Counted from the stretch's first letter, positions 30,897 through 40,184 are shown. The stretch: 63,922 bases of DNA from Candidatus Saganbacteria bacterium (GCA_016223245.1 JACRPL010000004.1:1-63922); one strand, 5' to 3'. Notes: a model not told the origin generated them from the letters alone. A program made the numbers and translations.

Positions 30897-31670
30897 ATGA
30901 AGTTTGTACAACAGCTGGACCTGACTTCACAAAAAAACAAAGGCCAATTATGTATCGGCCTCGATATCGACCTTTCAAAGATAGATAAGGATATTTTAGC
31001 GCAGGAAGACCCCATATTTGAATTCAACAAAAAAGTGATCGACGCAACCCATGACCTTGTTTGCGCATACAAGCCCAACATCGCATTTTATGAGGCTTAT
31101 GGCATATATGGCATGGAAGCGCTGATGAGTACGATCGATTATATTCAAGAAAAAGAGATCCCAGTTATATTGGACGCAAAACGCGGGGACGTTGGCCACA
31201 CGGCCGCGGCGTACGCGAAAGCCGTATTCGAAGTCTATAAGGCTGATGCTGTCACGGTTAATCCGTACATGGGCCACGATTCTATCGAGCCATTTTTAAA
31301 TTACCACAACAAAGGCATCTTTGTCCTTTGCTTAACGAGCAATATCGGCGTATCTGACTTCCAAAAAGTCGGCGATCGCGAACCGCTATATATTTCCGTC
31401 GCAAAACATGTTAAAGAATGGAATCATTACGGCAATTGCGGATTGGTCGTTGGGGCCACAAAACCCGACGAATTGAAAGAAATTAAAAAGATCGTCGGAG
31501 ATATGCCGATTCTCATTCCCGGTGTCGGCGCACAGGGTGGGAGTTTGGAACAATCCGTAAAATTTGGTGGAAGAAGAGCAATTATCAATGTTTCAAGAAA
31601 TGTGATTTTTAGTGACAATCCTAGATCTGCGGCAGAAGAATTCAGAAGCAAGATCAACGCGGCTTACTAA
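30897..31670 (+). CDS. pyrF: Orotidine 5'-phosphate decarboxylase, type 2
   Basis: 257 residues. Substrate-binding and catalytic motifs are CIGLDIDLSKI near the N-terminus, YKPNIAFYEAYG, and DAKRGDVGHTAAAYA, which contains the Asp-Lys-Asp catalytic array, then VNPYMGHDSIEPF. The length and the PYMG segment place it in the longer type 2 group. It makes UMP in pyrimidine synthesis. It follows rpsA by eight bases, so the two are probably co-transcribed. Confidence 0.95.
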   Translation: MKFVQQLDLTSQKNKGQLCIGLDIDLSKIDKDILAQEDPIFEFNKKVIDATHDLVCAYKPNIAFYEAYGIYGMEALMSTIDYIQEKEIPVILDAKRGDVGHTAAAYAKAVFEVYKADAVTVNPYMGHDSIEPFLNYHNKGIFVLCLTSNIGVSDFQKVGDREPLYISVAKHVKEWNHYGNCGLVVGATKPDELKEIKKIVGDMPILIPGVGAQGGSLEQSVKFGGRRAIINVSRNVIFSDNPRSAAEEFRSKINAAY

Positions 31671-31671
31671 A

Positions 31672-32061
31672 CTATTTTCTAGGAAATCTCGCTATAACCG
31701 TAGTGCTCAATCCTCCGCGTGCCGTAAATTCGCCCAATACTTCTGCCCATTCGGGATTGCAAGCGGACACAACATCATCTAGTATCCTATTTACGACATT
31801 CTCATTAAATATCCCAAGATTTCGATAGCCAAGAAGATACATTTTAAAAGATTTGAGCTCGATACATGATTTTTTGGGCATGTAATGGATAATAATTTTA
31901 CCAAAATCCGGAAGCCCTGTTTTTGGGCAAATAGAAGTAAATTCCGGCATATTGATCTCGATCTCGTATTTCTTGAAGTGGTTGGGAAATGTTTGGATAG
32001 GCGGCAGTTTCACCTGCAATCCGCTTAATGAATGTTCTTTTGTATATTTTTCGTGTTTCAT
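31672..32061 (-). CDS. queF: NADPH-dependent 7-cyano-7-deazaguanine reductase
   Basis: 129 residues of the single-domain (YkvM) type. The catalytic cysteine is in TSICPKTGLPDFG, and the QueF motif ELKSFKMYLLGYRNLGIFNE binds NADPH. The enzyme makes preQ1 for queuosine in tRNA. Its stop is one base from the convergent pyrF stop. A copy of the ATTTGAC/AAATTTC repeat lies just before the start. Confidence 0.95.
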   Translation of the reverse strand: MKHEKYTKEHSLSGLQVKLPPIQTFPNHFKKYEIEINMPEFTSICPKTGLPDFGKIIIHYMPKKSCIELKSFKMYLLGYRNLGIFNENVVNRILDDVVSACNPEWAEVLGEFTARGGLSTTVIARFPRK

Positions 32062-32075
32062 TTGAAATTTGTCAT

Positions 32076-32612
32076 TTAATACGTGCTATCCGCTCGATCA
32101 AGAAGGTCCATATAAACATCGCCTTTTATTTTACGCGTATCATGGTCTGCGACTTCTCTTATTATATCCTGATTTTCGCCAATTCTTTCGAGCATCTTAG
32201 CCCCTATCATGCCGTGATGCTTGTGGACATAATATTTCCTAAAAGATCTGCTCGCATTTTCCGGTTCGCCCTTCTGTGCCAAGAAATTATAAAGCGGCGG
32301 TATCGCCCGATGCAAAACCACAAGAATAGTTTTGTCGAAAATTGAAAGCCTGACCGCGGCCTTTCCAATATCATGAAGCAGCCCAAGCCTTATAAGCTTT
32401 CTCTGGTCGACGCTTTTCATTCCTTTGGCAAACCCCGCCATCTTTTCGGCGACAACGACTGCGTGTTTTTGTTCGAATGGCGGGAGGCTAAAGAACAAAG
32501 CAGATTCTTTGATATCAAGATATTGCCTAGCAAACGCCGTATCGCGATCGTGCATGCGCGCTGACATTGAAAAAAGGAACTGCTGTATCCTATAAATTAT
32601 CCTAGATAGCAT
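32076..32612 (-). CDS. HD-domain (HDIG-type) phosphohydrolase
   Basis: 178 residues. Metal ligands are seen in KHAVVVAEKMAG, GLLHDIGKAA, HKHHGMIGAKML and EVADHD, the order found in HDIG phosphohydrolases. The N-terminus ([15 protein letters not shown]) is amphipathic and may touch the membrane. Substrates of such proteins range from (p)ppGpp and cyclic dinucleotides to nucleotides, and nothing here fixes the choice. It overlaps the end of trpA by 11 bases and is followed by queF, so it lies in a trpB-trpA-HD-queF series. Confidence 0.8.
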   Translation of the reverse strand: MLSRIIYRIQQFLFSMSARMHDRDTAFARQYLDIKESALFFSLPPFEQKHAVVVAEKMAGFAKGMKSVDQRKLIRLGLLHDIGKAAVRLSIFDKTILVVLHRAIPPLYNFLAQKGEPENASRSFRKYYVHKHHGMIGAKMLERIGENQDIIREVADHDTRKIKGDVYMDLLDRADSTY

Positions 32613-33372
32613 TTAATGCCTTTCTCATTTTAGAAACCAATAGTTTGGCGCCTTTGTAATTCTTTTGGCCGATCAAATTAACGATAGCCGACCCTACTAT
32701 CACGCCGTCCGCAATTTGCGCCGCTTCTTTCGCCTGAATAGGATTCCCTATCCCAAAACCGATCGCAATTGGCTTGTCGGTATATTTTCTAATATTAGAA
32801 ACGATATCTTTCAGATCGTGAGAAACGCTTGCCCTTTTTCCGGTCACACCTGCGACTGAAACCAAGTAAATAAATCCGGAAGAAGCGTCAGCGATCTCTT
32901 TGATGCGTTCTTCTTTCGTCGTCGGAGCAATGAGCCTAATCCTATCAATCCCTGCTCCTCCTCGCCTCTCCCTCTTAATCCCTGCTACTCCCTGATCCTC
33001 ATCCGGCACAATCACGCCATCAACTCCGAACTTCCCACAATCTGAATAGAATTTGTCCGCCCCATATCTTTCAATAATGTTCTCGCTCAACATGAAAACT
33101 AAAGGGATCCGCGTTTTTTTACGAAGCTTTTTTACTAGATCGAAAACATCGGATATCGAAGTATTACTTTTTAAGGCCCTTAGGTGCGATGCTTGAATGA
33201 CAGGCCCATCAGCCAGTGGATCCGAAAATGGAATGCCAAGTTCGATGATATCCGCACCGGCTAATTCAAGATCATACACAAGCTTTTCGGTAACTTCTAA
33301 ATTTGGGTCCCCTGCCGTAATAAAAGGGATAAGAGCTTTACGAAGCTTAAATGCTTCCGATATTTTCGACAT
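32602..33372 (-). CDS. trpA: Tryptophan synthase alpha chain
   Basis: 256 residues from ATG 33372, chosen because AGGAGAT precedes it and MSKISEAF is the usual N-terminus. Catalytic Glu is in [21 protein letters not shown], and [26 protein letters not shown] and [10 protein letters not shown] follow. It cleaves indole-glycerol phosphate to indole, which is channelled to TrpB. Residues just after VPDED ([16 protein letters not shown]) depart from the family and the DNA there is a CTCCTCCTCGCCTCTCCCTC-type low-complexity stretch, perhaps a repeat-derived loop. It overlaps trpB by 26 bases. Confidence 0.94.
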   Translation of the reverse strand: MSKISEAFKLRKALIPFITAGDPNLEVTEKLVYDLELAGADIIELGIPFSDPLADGPVIQASHLRALKSNTSISDVFDLVKKLRKKTRIPLVFMLSENIIERYGADKFYSDCGKFGVDGVIVPDEDQGVAGIKRERRGGAGIDRIRLIAPTTKEERIKEIADASSGFIYLVSVAGVTGKRASVSHDLKDIVSNIRKYTDKPIAIGFGIGNPIQAKEAAQIADGVIVGSAIVNLIGQKNYKGAKLLVSKMRKALNAI

Positions 33373-34504
33373 CTTTATCTCCTCTTCCGGATAAGCAAAC
33401 AATAATTGATCTTGATCTATCAAGTTTCGGAGCTAATTTCCGCAAATATGCGATCGCATGGGACGATTCAAGAGCCGGGATGATCCCTTCAGTCCTAGAT
33501 AGCGTCTTAAAGCCCCAAAGAGCATCTTTGTCATTCTCTGTCACATATTCAACACGACCGATATCTTTTAAATAACTATGCTCTGGGCCAACAGCCGAGT
33601 AATCTAGCCCTGCCGAAATTGAATGAGTATCAAATATCTGGCCTGACTTGGATTGAAGGACATATGTGCGAGCGCCATGCAATACGCCAATGGTTCCCTT
33701 GCAGAGTGAAGCGGCGCCTTCGGCTTCAACGCCTATTATCTTAACTTCAGGGTCGTTTAGAAATGGGAAAAATAGGCCGATGGAATTTGATCCGCCGCCT
33801 GTACATGCAACCAAGTAATCAGGCTCTTTCTTTTCCATTTCGAAATGCTGCCCTTTGGCTTCTTTCCCAATGACGGATTGAAAATCTCGCACGATCGTAG
33901 GATATGGATGCGGCCCGACAGCTGATCCTAAGCAGTAAAATGTATTCAGTGATTGTGCCATCCAATCTCTCAATGCTTCGTTGATCGCATCTTTTAAGGT
34001 TTTGCTGCCGGAAGAAACCGAAATAACTTTTGCGCCGAGAAGTTTCATGCGAAATACATTTAATGCTTGGCGCCTAATATCTTCTTCGCCCATATAAACG
34101 ACGCATTCCATTTTAAAAAGCGCGGCTCCTGTCGCCGTCGCAACTCCATGCTGGCCAGCGCCTGTTTCGGCGATTATCCGCTTCTTCCCCATCCGTTTTG
34201 CCAAAAGCAGCTGGCCGATCACATTATTTAGTTTATGAGAGCCTGTATGGCAAAGATCTTCCCTTTTTAGGTAAATTTCCCCGCCGCCGAGCTCTTCGGT
34301 CAATCGCTTTGCAAAATATAGAGGAGTTGGCCGCCCCACGAAATGCTCAAGATAATATTCAAGATCGTTCTTGAATTCATCTTGGTCCTTATATTTTTCG
34401 TAAGCGAAAGTTAATTCGTCCAAAGCCGCGACCAGGGTTTCGGGAACAAAGCGTCCGCCGAATTTTCCAAAATAGCCTTTTTTGTCCGGAAGGTTGGTAT
34501 ACAT
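33347..34504 (-). CDS. trpB: Tryptophan synthase beta chain
   Basis: 385 residues from ATG 34504 ([22 protein letters not shown]). The PLP lysine is in [18 protein letters not shown], with [45 protein letters not shown] and the C-terminal CLSGRGDKD. It joins indole and serine to tryptophan. A TGT-TAAAAT box lies 11 bases before the start on the minus strand. Only trpB, trpA and trpC of the pathway occur in this window, with trpC about 7 kb away. Confidence 0.97.
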   Translation of the reverse strand: MYTNLPDKKGYFGKFGGRFVPETLVAALDELTFAYEKYKDQDEFKNDLEYYLEHFVGRPTPLYFAKRLTEELGGGEIYLKREDLCHTGSHKLNNVIGQLLLAKRMGKKRIIAETGAGQHGVATATGAALFKMECVVYMGEEDIRRQALNVFRMKLLGAKVISVSSGSKTLKDAINEALRDWMAQSLNTFYCLGSAVGPHPYPTIVRDFQSVIGKEAKGQHFEMEKKEPDYLVACTGGGSNSIGLFFPFLNDPEVKIIGVEAEGAASLCKGTIGVLHGARTYVLQSKSGQIFDTHSISAGLDYSAVGPEHSYLKDIGRVEYVTENDKDALWGFKTLSRTEGIIPALESSHAIAYLRKLAPKLDRSRSIIVCLSGRGDKDVENIGSI

Positions 34505-34537
34505 AGCTTTTACTGATTTTAACAGAAATATTACAGC

Positions 34538-34572
34538 TTGACAAATCACCCGTTACAATTAGAATTAATTTG
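34538..34572 (+). promoter_or_regulatory. Promoter of speD-speB, predicted leaderless
   Basis: TTGACA (34538-34543), a 16-base spacer, TAGAAT (34560-34565), then seven bases to the ATG. No ribosome-binding site is present. Confidence 0.7.
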
Positions 34573-34944
34573 ATGGTAACCGGAAAGATCGACCAAAATC
34601 TCGGCCTGCATATGATAATAGATTGCTACGACTGCGATGAAGCAAAATTATCAGATCCGGCTATGATAACCGAATCGCTTGATGTGTTTTCCGAAAAGAT
34701 CGGGAATAAAAAGCTTATGCCGCCTTATGTCTTTAAGTTCAATGGGAACAACCCGCAGGAACATGGCATCACAGGGATCGTGCTCTTGGTCGATTCACAT
34801 ATAACCATCCATACTTTCCCGGGAAAAAAACACGCATTTGTCGATATATTCTCTTCGAGGGATTTTGACACCGACCATGCCGTCTCCTTTATGACCACGC
34901 TGTTTTCCGCAAAGGCCCACGATGAAAAAATTCTTAGAAATTGA
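34573..34944 (+). CDS. SpeD-family pyruvoyl decarboxylase, possibly for arginine rather than AdoMet
   Basis: 123 residues, the size of single-chain bacterial SpeD. The self-cleavage serine that becomes the pyruvoyl group is in VDSHITIHTFPGKK, and the histidine five residues on is present. In AdoMet decarboxylases a cysteine 20 residues after that serine (VDVFTCG) acts as proton donor; here the segment is VDIFSSRD, with serine instead, and the usual Pro-Glu after the cleavage motif is Pro-Gly. The gene overlaps agmatinase by 23 bases and no spermidine synthase is nearby. Some SpeD homologues are known to have become arginine or ornithine decarboxylases. An arginine decarboxylase feeding SpeB is therefore the likelier role; this is inference. 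Confidence 0.8.
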   Translation: MVTGKIDQNLGLHMIIDCYDCDEAKLSDPAMITESLDVFSEKIGNKKLMPPYVFKFNGNNPQEHGITGIVLLVDSHITIHTFPGKKHAFVDIFSSRDFDTDHAVSFMTTLFSAKAHDEKILRN

Positions 34945-35743
34945 CAAGGGATCTTCGGAATATAACAATTCAAAATTTGTAATAATTCCCTGCCCTCATG
35001 AGAAAACGACATCTTACGGAAAAGGTACCAAGAACGGACCGAACGCAATCCTTACAGCATCCCAAAATGTCGAAAACTTCGATGAGGAACTGGAATTTGA
35101 CCCATCTAAAAAGTCAGGTATCCATACTATAAAATATACATCTATCGCAAATCTGGGGGAAAAAATTTCCGCGCTTATTTCCGATAACAAAATTCCAATA
35201 ATTCTCGGCGGAGAACATTCTTTAACCTCATTTGCCGTTAAAGCTGCCAAAGAAAAATATAAAGACTTATCAGTCCTACAATTTGATGCCCATGCTGATC
35301 TGCGAGACTCGTACAAAGGCAGCAAATTAAGCCACGCAAGCGCCATGAGGCGCGTTATAGAGTTGTGTCCTCTTGTCCAGGCTGGAATTAGGAACATATC
35401 GGAAGAAGAGTGGCTTTTCGCAAAAAAAGAAAACCAAATTGCAAATATCCATCTCGCACAGCATTTGGATGTCGTGAAAAAAATAATCTCTCAGCTATCT
35501 AAAAACGTATATATTACTTTCGATGTCGACGTGCTTGACCCGTCCATCATGCCATCAACGGGAACGCCGGAGCCCGGCGGCCTATTTTGGTACGAGATCT
35601 TGGATATTCTAAAAGAAGTCTGCACACAAAAGAATATTGTTGGAGCCGATTTTGTGGAACTCATGCCGATCAAAGGGATGCCCGCTCCCGATTTCACCGT
35701 TGCGAAGTTGATATATAAGCTAATAGGATATTTATCAAAATAA
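34922..35743 (+). CDS. speB: Agmatinase (ureohydrolase family)
   Basis: 273 residues. Manganese ligands are in LGGEHSLTS, QFDAHADLRDSYKGSKLSHAS and TFDVDVLDPSIMPSTGTPEPGG. The substrate-loop ending GADFVELMPIKGMPAPDFTVAKL is as in agmatinases. It hydrolyses agmatine to putrescine and urea. It overlaps the SpeD-family gene by 23 bases, so the two are translationally coupled and probably form a two-step arginine-agmatine-putrescine pathway. The usual GGDHS is GGEHS here. Confidence 0.9.
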   Translation: MKKFLEIDKGSSEYNNSKFVIIPCPHEKTTSYGKGTKNGPNAILTASQNVENFDEELEFDPSKKSGIHTIKYTSIANLGEKISALISDNKIPIILGGEHSLTSFAVKAAKEKYKDLSVLQFDAHADLRDSYKGSKLSHASAMRRVIELCPLVQAGIRNISEEEWLFAKKENQIANIHLAQHLDVVKKIISQLSKNVYITFDVDVLDPSIMPSTGTPEPGGLFWYEILDILKEVCTQKNIVGADFVELMPIKGMPAPDFTVAKLIYKLIGYLSK

Positions 35744-35744
35744 C

Positions 35745-36449
35745 ATGGAACGCCTTCAAAAATTCTTAGCCAATTCGGGCATTGCATCACGCCGCTCATG
35801 TGAAGAACTCATAGTCAAGGGCAAAGTCAAAGTTAACGGAAAAGTTGTTACAGAACTTGGGACAAAGATCGATCCGGAAAAAGATGCTGTTGAATACCAC
35901 GGAAAAAGGATCGAGAAACCCAATAAAAAGTTATATATCAAACTCAACAAGCCCGCAGGATATATAACATCCTGCAGAAGTTTTGAAGGCGCAACGATAT
36001 TCGACCTGCTCAAAGGAATAAAAAAAAGAGTTTATCCGATTGGACGGCTCGATAAGGATTCAAGCGGTCTTCTTCTACTAACAAACGATGGGGATCTGGC
36101 TTTAGAGCTATCCCATCCACGCTATGAACATGAAAAAGAATATGAGGTTGAAGCAGAATTCACATTATCGGACGGACAGATACAAACAATGCGTAATGGG
36201 ATCAATTTGGTTGAAGGCAGAACGCTTCCCGCCGATATTAAAAAAACCGGAAGAAATACTTTCAAAATAATCATCCGCGAAGGCAAGAATAGACAAATTA
36301 GAAGAATGCTTAGGGCTGTGAATAATGTAGTCTCAAAGCTTAAAAGGGTTCGTATCGACAAAATAACACTCGAAAAACTCAAAGAAGGCGAATGGAAACG
36401 CCTTGATAAAGAAGAACTAACTTCTCTCGGCCTCAATTTATTGCTCTAA
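35745..36449 (+). CDS. 23S rRNA pseudouridine synthase, RluB/RsuA family
   Basis: 234 residues. An N-terminal S4 RNA-binding domain (RLQKFLANSGIASRRSCEELI) precedes the catalytic domain with the active Asp in GRLDKDSSGLLLLTNDGDLA. GKNRQIRRML near the C-terminus is the RsuA-family signature. RluB modifies U2605 of 23S rRNA and RsuA modifies U516 of 16S; RluB is more likely for this length and context. It starts one base after the speB stop. Confidence 0.92.
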   Translation: MERLQKFLANSGIASRRSCEELIVKGKVKVNGKVVTELGTKIDPEKDAVEYHGKRIEKPNKKLYIKLNKPAGYITSCRSFEGATIFDLLKGIKKRVYPIGRLDKDSSGLLLLTNDGDLALELSHPRYEHEKEYEVEAEFTLSDGQIQTMRNGINLVEGRTLPADIKKTGRNTFKIIIREGKNRQIRRMLRAVNNVVSKLKRVRIDKITLEKLKEGEWKRLDKEELTSLGLNLLL

Positions 36450-36486
36450 GCGTGAAATCTACGTCGATTTAATCCGATAAATATTT

Positions 36487-37086
36487 ATGGAAAACAGAAA
36501 CTCATTCTCAACGAACCAGCGAATAAATTTGCGGTTCCTCGTATTCCTTATGATAGCATCTAGCATTTTTGGTGGTATTTTCGGATATTTTTACAATATC
36601 GAGACCCCAAGCTATGAGAGCGTACGCCTATTGTACCTAAAACAAAAAGTTCTTGAATTCGCCGGAAAATATAATGACAAGGATGTTATTGTCGTCAGCA
36701 AAAAGGACCATTTGCTCTATTATTGTAAAAATGGAGACATTGTCACAAATGACAACTGGAATGGCTTTAAGATCACATTCCCGGTCAAAGTTTCATTAGC
36801 GAGCAAATATTATAAAACACCTGAAGGTGAAATGTTCATTGATGACAAGAACCCAAATAGCAGATATATCCTATTTTTGCACTTTAGTTATCCGGGGGCG
36901 TACGGGATCCACAGCGCGCAAACAAGATTAAGATCCTATCTTGAAGCGAACGAAAAAAAAGATCCCGATTTTGAGTTTGTCACAAAAAAGGACGATACAA
37001 GAGGCTGCGTTGCGGTGGAAAACAGGGTCATAAAGTATCTCTACGCAAAAGTTGAGCCGAAAACCCCAGTTCTAATTATGCCTTAA
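36487..37086 (+). CDS. Membrane-anchored L,D-transpeptidase (YkuD-like)
   Basis: 199 residues. One N-terminal membrane segment (about 18-38) is followed by VIVVSKKDHLLYYCKNGDIV, the usual opening of the YkuD fold, then TPEGEMFI, GAYGIHSAQTR with the catalytic His, and DDTRGCVAVENRVIKYL with the catalytic Cys, and finally TPVLIMP. Such enzymes crosslink peptidoglycan or attach proteins to it, in the periplasm. The His and Cys spacing is right, although the usual HG(T/S) is HSA. Confidence 0.85.
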   Translation: MENRNSFSTNQRINLRFLVFLMIASSIFGGIFGYFYNIETPSYESVRLLYLKQKVLEFAGKYNDKDVIVVSKKDHLLYYCKNGDIVTNDNWNGFKITFPVKVSLASKYYKTPEGEMFIDDKNPNSRYILFLHFSYPGAYGIHSAQTRLRSYLEANEKKDPDFEFVTKKDDTRGCVAVENRVIKYLYAKVEPKTPVLIMP

Positions 37087-37114
37087 TCTAACTTGCGCTC
37101 CGCCCCCAAAGTTG

Positions 37115-37143
37115 TTGACTTTCTGATTTTTGCACAGTATACT
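37115..37143 (+). promoter_or_regulatory. Predicted promoter of the ATPase gene
   Basis: TTGACT (37115-37120), a 17-base spacer and TATACT (37138-37143). A small inverted repeat (TGTGCAGAAAAGGCAC) follows in the leader. Confidence 0.6.
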
Positions 37144-37191
37144 ATATATAATGTGCAGAAAAGGCACTTTTTGAACAATATAAGATAAAAA

Positions 37192-38460
37192 ATGATAAAA
37201 AACGCAATTTTAAAGCAAAAACAAGAAAAAGAAAGGCTTTTATCTCTTTCATACATCGAAAGAACTAAAATGAATGAAGCCCGGAAGTGGCTCGATTCCG
37301 ATCTTATAAAAGTCGTATTGGGCCCGCGCCGTGCCGGAAAATCCGTGTTTTCATTAATGCTTTTAAAAAGCCATCCTTTCTCCTATTTTAATTTCGATGA
37401 TGAGGCTGTTTCGGGAAACAATTTCAACTATGATGAGCTGCTGCAGGAGCTGTATGCCGCTTACGGAAAAACAAAATATCTCCTGTTTGACGAAATACAA
37501 AACCTTCCCAAATGGGAATTATTTGTCAGCCGCTTGCATCGGGAAGGTTACAACATGGTATTAACCGGCTCAAATGCAAACCTGTTAAGCAAAGAGTTGT
37601 CTTCTGCCCTCACAGGCAGGCATATTCCTATAGAGATACTTCCTTTCGACCTTAAAGAATACCTGCACGCCAAGCAATTTGAAGTTCCGCAAGACAATAA
37701 ATTCCTCCCGGAAAAAAAAGGCCTCTTCTTGAATTTATTGGGACAATATCTTTTAAGCGGAGGCTATCCTGAAATAGCCGTTAAAGATCTTGATCCAAAA
37801 GAATATTTATCGGTTCTTTTTGATTCATTGCTTTTCAAAGATGTGGTCAAAAGGCATAAAGTCAGGTTTTCAGATCAAATAGATGCCCTGGGTTCGTATT
37901 TGATAAGTAATGTAGGTAACCAATATAGCCTCCGAAAATTAACCGCCGCATTAGGCTTTAAAAGTGGTGTTACATTGGAAAAATATGTAAGCTACCTGAT
38001 CGAAGCTTATTTAATATTCTTATTGCATCGCTATTCATACAAAGCCGGGGAAAGGCTAAAGTCGCCAAAAAAAACTTATACGGTAGATAATGGATTTATA
38101 AGCGCAAAAGCGATCCAGCATTCTCCGGACAATGGAAAATTATTTGAGAACATGCTGTTTATTGAACTGGTAAGAAAAGGATTTGAGCCCAATCGAGAGC
38201 TGTTCTATTATAAGACTAGAAATGGCCGCGAAATTGATTTTGTATTAAAAAAAGGGGATGAGGTAATAGAGTTGATCCAGGTTGCATATGAATTGAATAG
38301 TTCGAGTACCAGAGAGCGGGAAATAAAGGCGCTACTCGAAGCGGGCCAAGAACTAAAGGCTGAAAAGCTAACAATCATAACCTGGGATGAGAAAAAAGAA
38401 ATAACAAAAGGCGGCCAAAAAATAAGTTTTCTCCCTTTATGGGAAAAGCTGTTGTTTTGA
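37192..38460 (+). CDS. AAA_14/DUF4143 ATPase
   Basis: 422 residues. Walker A is VVLGPRRAGKSVFSLML (about 42-58), Walker B YLLFDEIQNLPKW, followed by the sensor VLTGSNANLLSKELSSALTGRH. The C-terminal DUF4143 part contains EIDFVLKKGDEVIELIQV, which resembles a PD-(D/E)xK nuclease core. Families of this kind occur in many copies in some bacteria and archaea; their function is not known, although mobility and defence roles have been suggested. It stands alone with its own promoter. A distant relative is at 52189. Confidence 0.85.
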   Translation: MIKNAILKQKQEKERLLSLSYIERTKMNEARKWLDSDLIKVVLGPRRAGKSVFSLMLLKSHPFSYFNFDDEAVSGNNFNYDELLQELYAAYGKTKYLLFDEIQNLPKWELFVSRLHREGYNMVLTGSNANLLSKELSSALTGRHIPIEILPFDLKEYLHAKQFEVPQDNKFLPEKKGLFLNLLGQYLLSGGYPEIAVKDLDPKEYLSVLFDSLLFKDVVKRHKVRFSDQIDALGSYLISNVGNQYSLRKLTAALGFKSGVTLEKYVSYLIEAYLIFLLHRYSYKAGERLKSPKKTYTVDNGFISAKAIQHSPDNGKLFENMLFIELVRKGFEPNRELFYYKTRNGREIDFVLKKGDEVIELIQVAYELNSSSTREREIKALLEAGQELKAEKLTIITWDEKKEITKGGQKISFLPLWEKLLF

Positions 38461-38480
38461 CAATAATTCCAGCATCTTAC

Positions 38481-39908
38481 TTATAGTTTAACTGCCCTGG
38501 TCAATCTCGCTATTACTTTTTCTTTGCCTAATACCTCAACAACATCGTAGATCCCCGGCGATTCTACCCTTCCGGTCAGTGCCGCGCGGGCAGGATGAAT
38601 AACAATACCAAGTTGAACATTTAGATCTTTTGCCAATTGTTTGAAGGCAATTTCTATTTCCGGCTTTGTAAACGGTTCGATTTTTTCAAGAACAGCTTTC
38701 AATTTACCCAACACCTCGCAGGCATTTTCGGCTTTAAGATATTCAAGCGCTTTAATTTCAAAATCCCAATTCTCGGTGAAAAAGTATCCGGTCAAAGGGA
38801 CAATTTCGGGTATTATTTTTATCCTATCGAGGAATATTGTTACAACTTTTGTCATATATGCTAGATCTTTAACGCCAAAAGCATCAATAAGCAGAGGTTC
38901 GCACAGGTCGACAATCCGTTCAGGCAAAGCTGTCCGAATATAATGTCCATTCAGCCAATTTAATTTCTCCATATTGAACACTGCCGAGCTCTTGGTCACA
39001 TGGTCCAGGTCGAATTTTTCGATCAATTGATCTCTTGTGAATACTTCTTCGTCTTTATACCCCCACCCTAGCTTTGCAAGATAATTAATAACCGCTTCCG
39101 GAAGATATCCCATATCCCTGTAGGCGATGACGGATGTCGCGCCATGGCGTTTTGAGAGCCTTGTCTTATCTTCTCCCAAGATCATCGATATGTGGGCGAA
39201 TTTGGGCGGCTCAAAACTAAAAGCCTGGTATAAAAGCATTTGCCGCGGGGTATTTGAAAGATGGTCGTCTCCGCGGATGACATGCGTTATTTCCATAAGA
39301 TGATCGTCGATAACCGCGGCGAAATTGTAAGTTGGAAACCCGTCGGATTTTAGTATTACGAAATCATCGAGGACATCATTATCAAATGAGATCTTTCCGC
39401 GAACAAGATCGTGAACCTCCGTCTTCTCCCCCTGCGGCATCCGGAATCTCACAACACACGGCTTATTTTCCGATAAGTTTTTGGCAACATCAACGTCGGT
39501 TAGTTTTCGGCAATTATTATCGTATTTTGGAGCCTCTTTCCTAGCTTCGGTCTCTTCTCTTTTTTTGGCTAGCTCATCGGCAGTACAAAAACAATAATAG
39601 GCTTTCTTTTCGGAGATAAGTTTATTGATATACTCTTTATATATTTCCAGCCTTTCGGTTTGAAGATACGGCCCAAAATCGCCGTCGGCTTTTGGCCCCT
39701 CGTCCCAATCAAGCCCAAGCCACTCAAGCCCATCATATATCGCTTTAACGGCCTCGCCTGTTGATCTTGTTTGGTCTGTATCTTCTATTCGAAGGATGAA
39801 TTTCCCTTTATTATGCCGAGCAAAAAGCCAGTTAAAAAGGGCGGTTCGTGCGCCGCCCACATGCAGATGGCCTGTCGGGCTTGGGGCAAACCTTACGCGA
39901 ACCATCAT
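38481..39908 (-). CDS. gltX: Glutamyl-tRNA synthetase
   Basis: 475 residues. The class I HIGH motif is RFAPSPTGHLHVGGARTA and the KMSKS motif is KTRLSKRHGATSV. GDDHLSNTPRQM and PTYNFAAVIDDHLMEITHVIRG are also family signatures. It charges tRNA-Glu. ATG 39908 or 39905 could be the start. It follows the ftsL-like gene directly (TAAATG junction), so it belongs to the rsmH-ftsL-gltX transcript. Confidence 0.97.
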   Translation of the reverse strand: MMVRVRFAPSPTGHLHVGGARTALFNWLFARHNKGKFILRIEDTDQTRSTGEAVKAIYDGLEWLGLDWDEGPKADGDFGPYLQTERLEIYKEYINKLISEKKAYYCFCTADELAKKREETEARKEAPKYDNNCRKLTDVDVAKNLSENKPCVVRFRMPQGEKTEVHDLVRGKISFDNDVLDDFVILKSDGFPTYNFAAVIDDHLMEITHVIRGDDHLSNTPRQMLLYQAFSFEPPKFAHISMILGEDKTRLSKRHGATSVIAYRDMGYLPEAVINYLAKLGWGYKDEEVFTRDQLIEKFDLDHVTKSSAVFNMEKLNWLNGHYIRTALPERIVDLCEPLLIDAFGVKDLAYMTKVVTIFLDRIKIIPEIVPLTGYFFTENWDFEIKALEYLKAENACEVLGKLKAVLEKIEPFTKPEIEIAFKQLAKDLNVQLGIVIHPARAALTGRVESPGIYDVVEVLGKEKVIARLTRAVKL

Positions 39909-40184
39909 TTATTTCGCCTCCGTCGATAAAATAATATAATTCACGCGCTCGGGATAAGCCATGCCGATCTTTGACGCCAATTGTTCGATCTTGGGCAGGG
40001 CTTCTTTTTGCGCCAATATGTACGACAAATCCCTAAAGTCGCTTTTCATTTCCTTATATTTTAATTTCAAATTGGTCACCTCGTATTTCAGCGCGACGCT
40101 TTGCGTAAAAATATAGAGGTGCAGCAATACAAAAGAAAGTAAAATGCCGCCCATATAAAAATAGATCATGTTTTTTCTGCGCAT
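39909..40184 (-). CDS. ftsL: FtsL-like cell-division membrane protein
   Basis: 91 residues: a short basic N-terminus, one membrane segment (about 7-29), then a heptad-patterned coiled coil (VALKYEVTNLKLKYKEMKSD) and the ending IEQLASKIGMAYPERVNYI, similar to FtsL and DivIC-type proteins. Sequence similarity in this family is low. The strongest argument is position: it overlaps the end of rsmH by 19 bases, the standard place of ftsL in the division and wall cluster. It would form the FtsQLB complex at the septum. The rest of the cluster is absent here; gltX follows instead. Confidence 0.8.
   Translation of the reverse strand: MRRKNMIYFYMGGILLSFVLLHLYIFTQSVALKYEVTNLKLKYKEMKSDFRDLSYILAQKEALPKIEQLASKIGMAYPERVNYIILSTEAK

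Noticed and set aside
34505-34572. Riboswitch or attenuator between trpB and speD
   Set aside because: The divergent spacer is only 68 bases, filled by two promoters, and holds no leader peptide or conserved aptamer.
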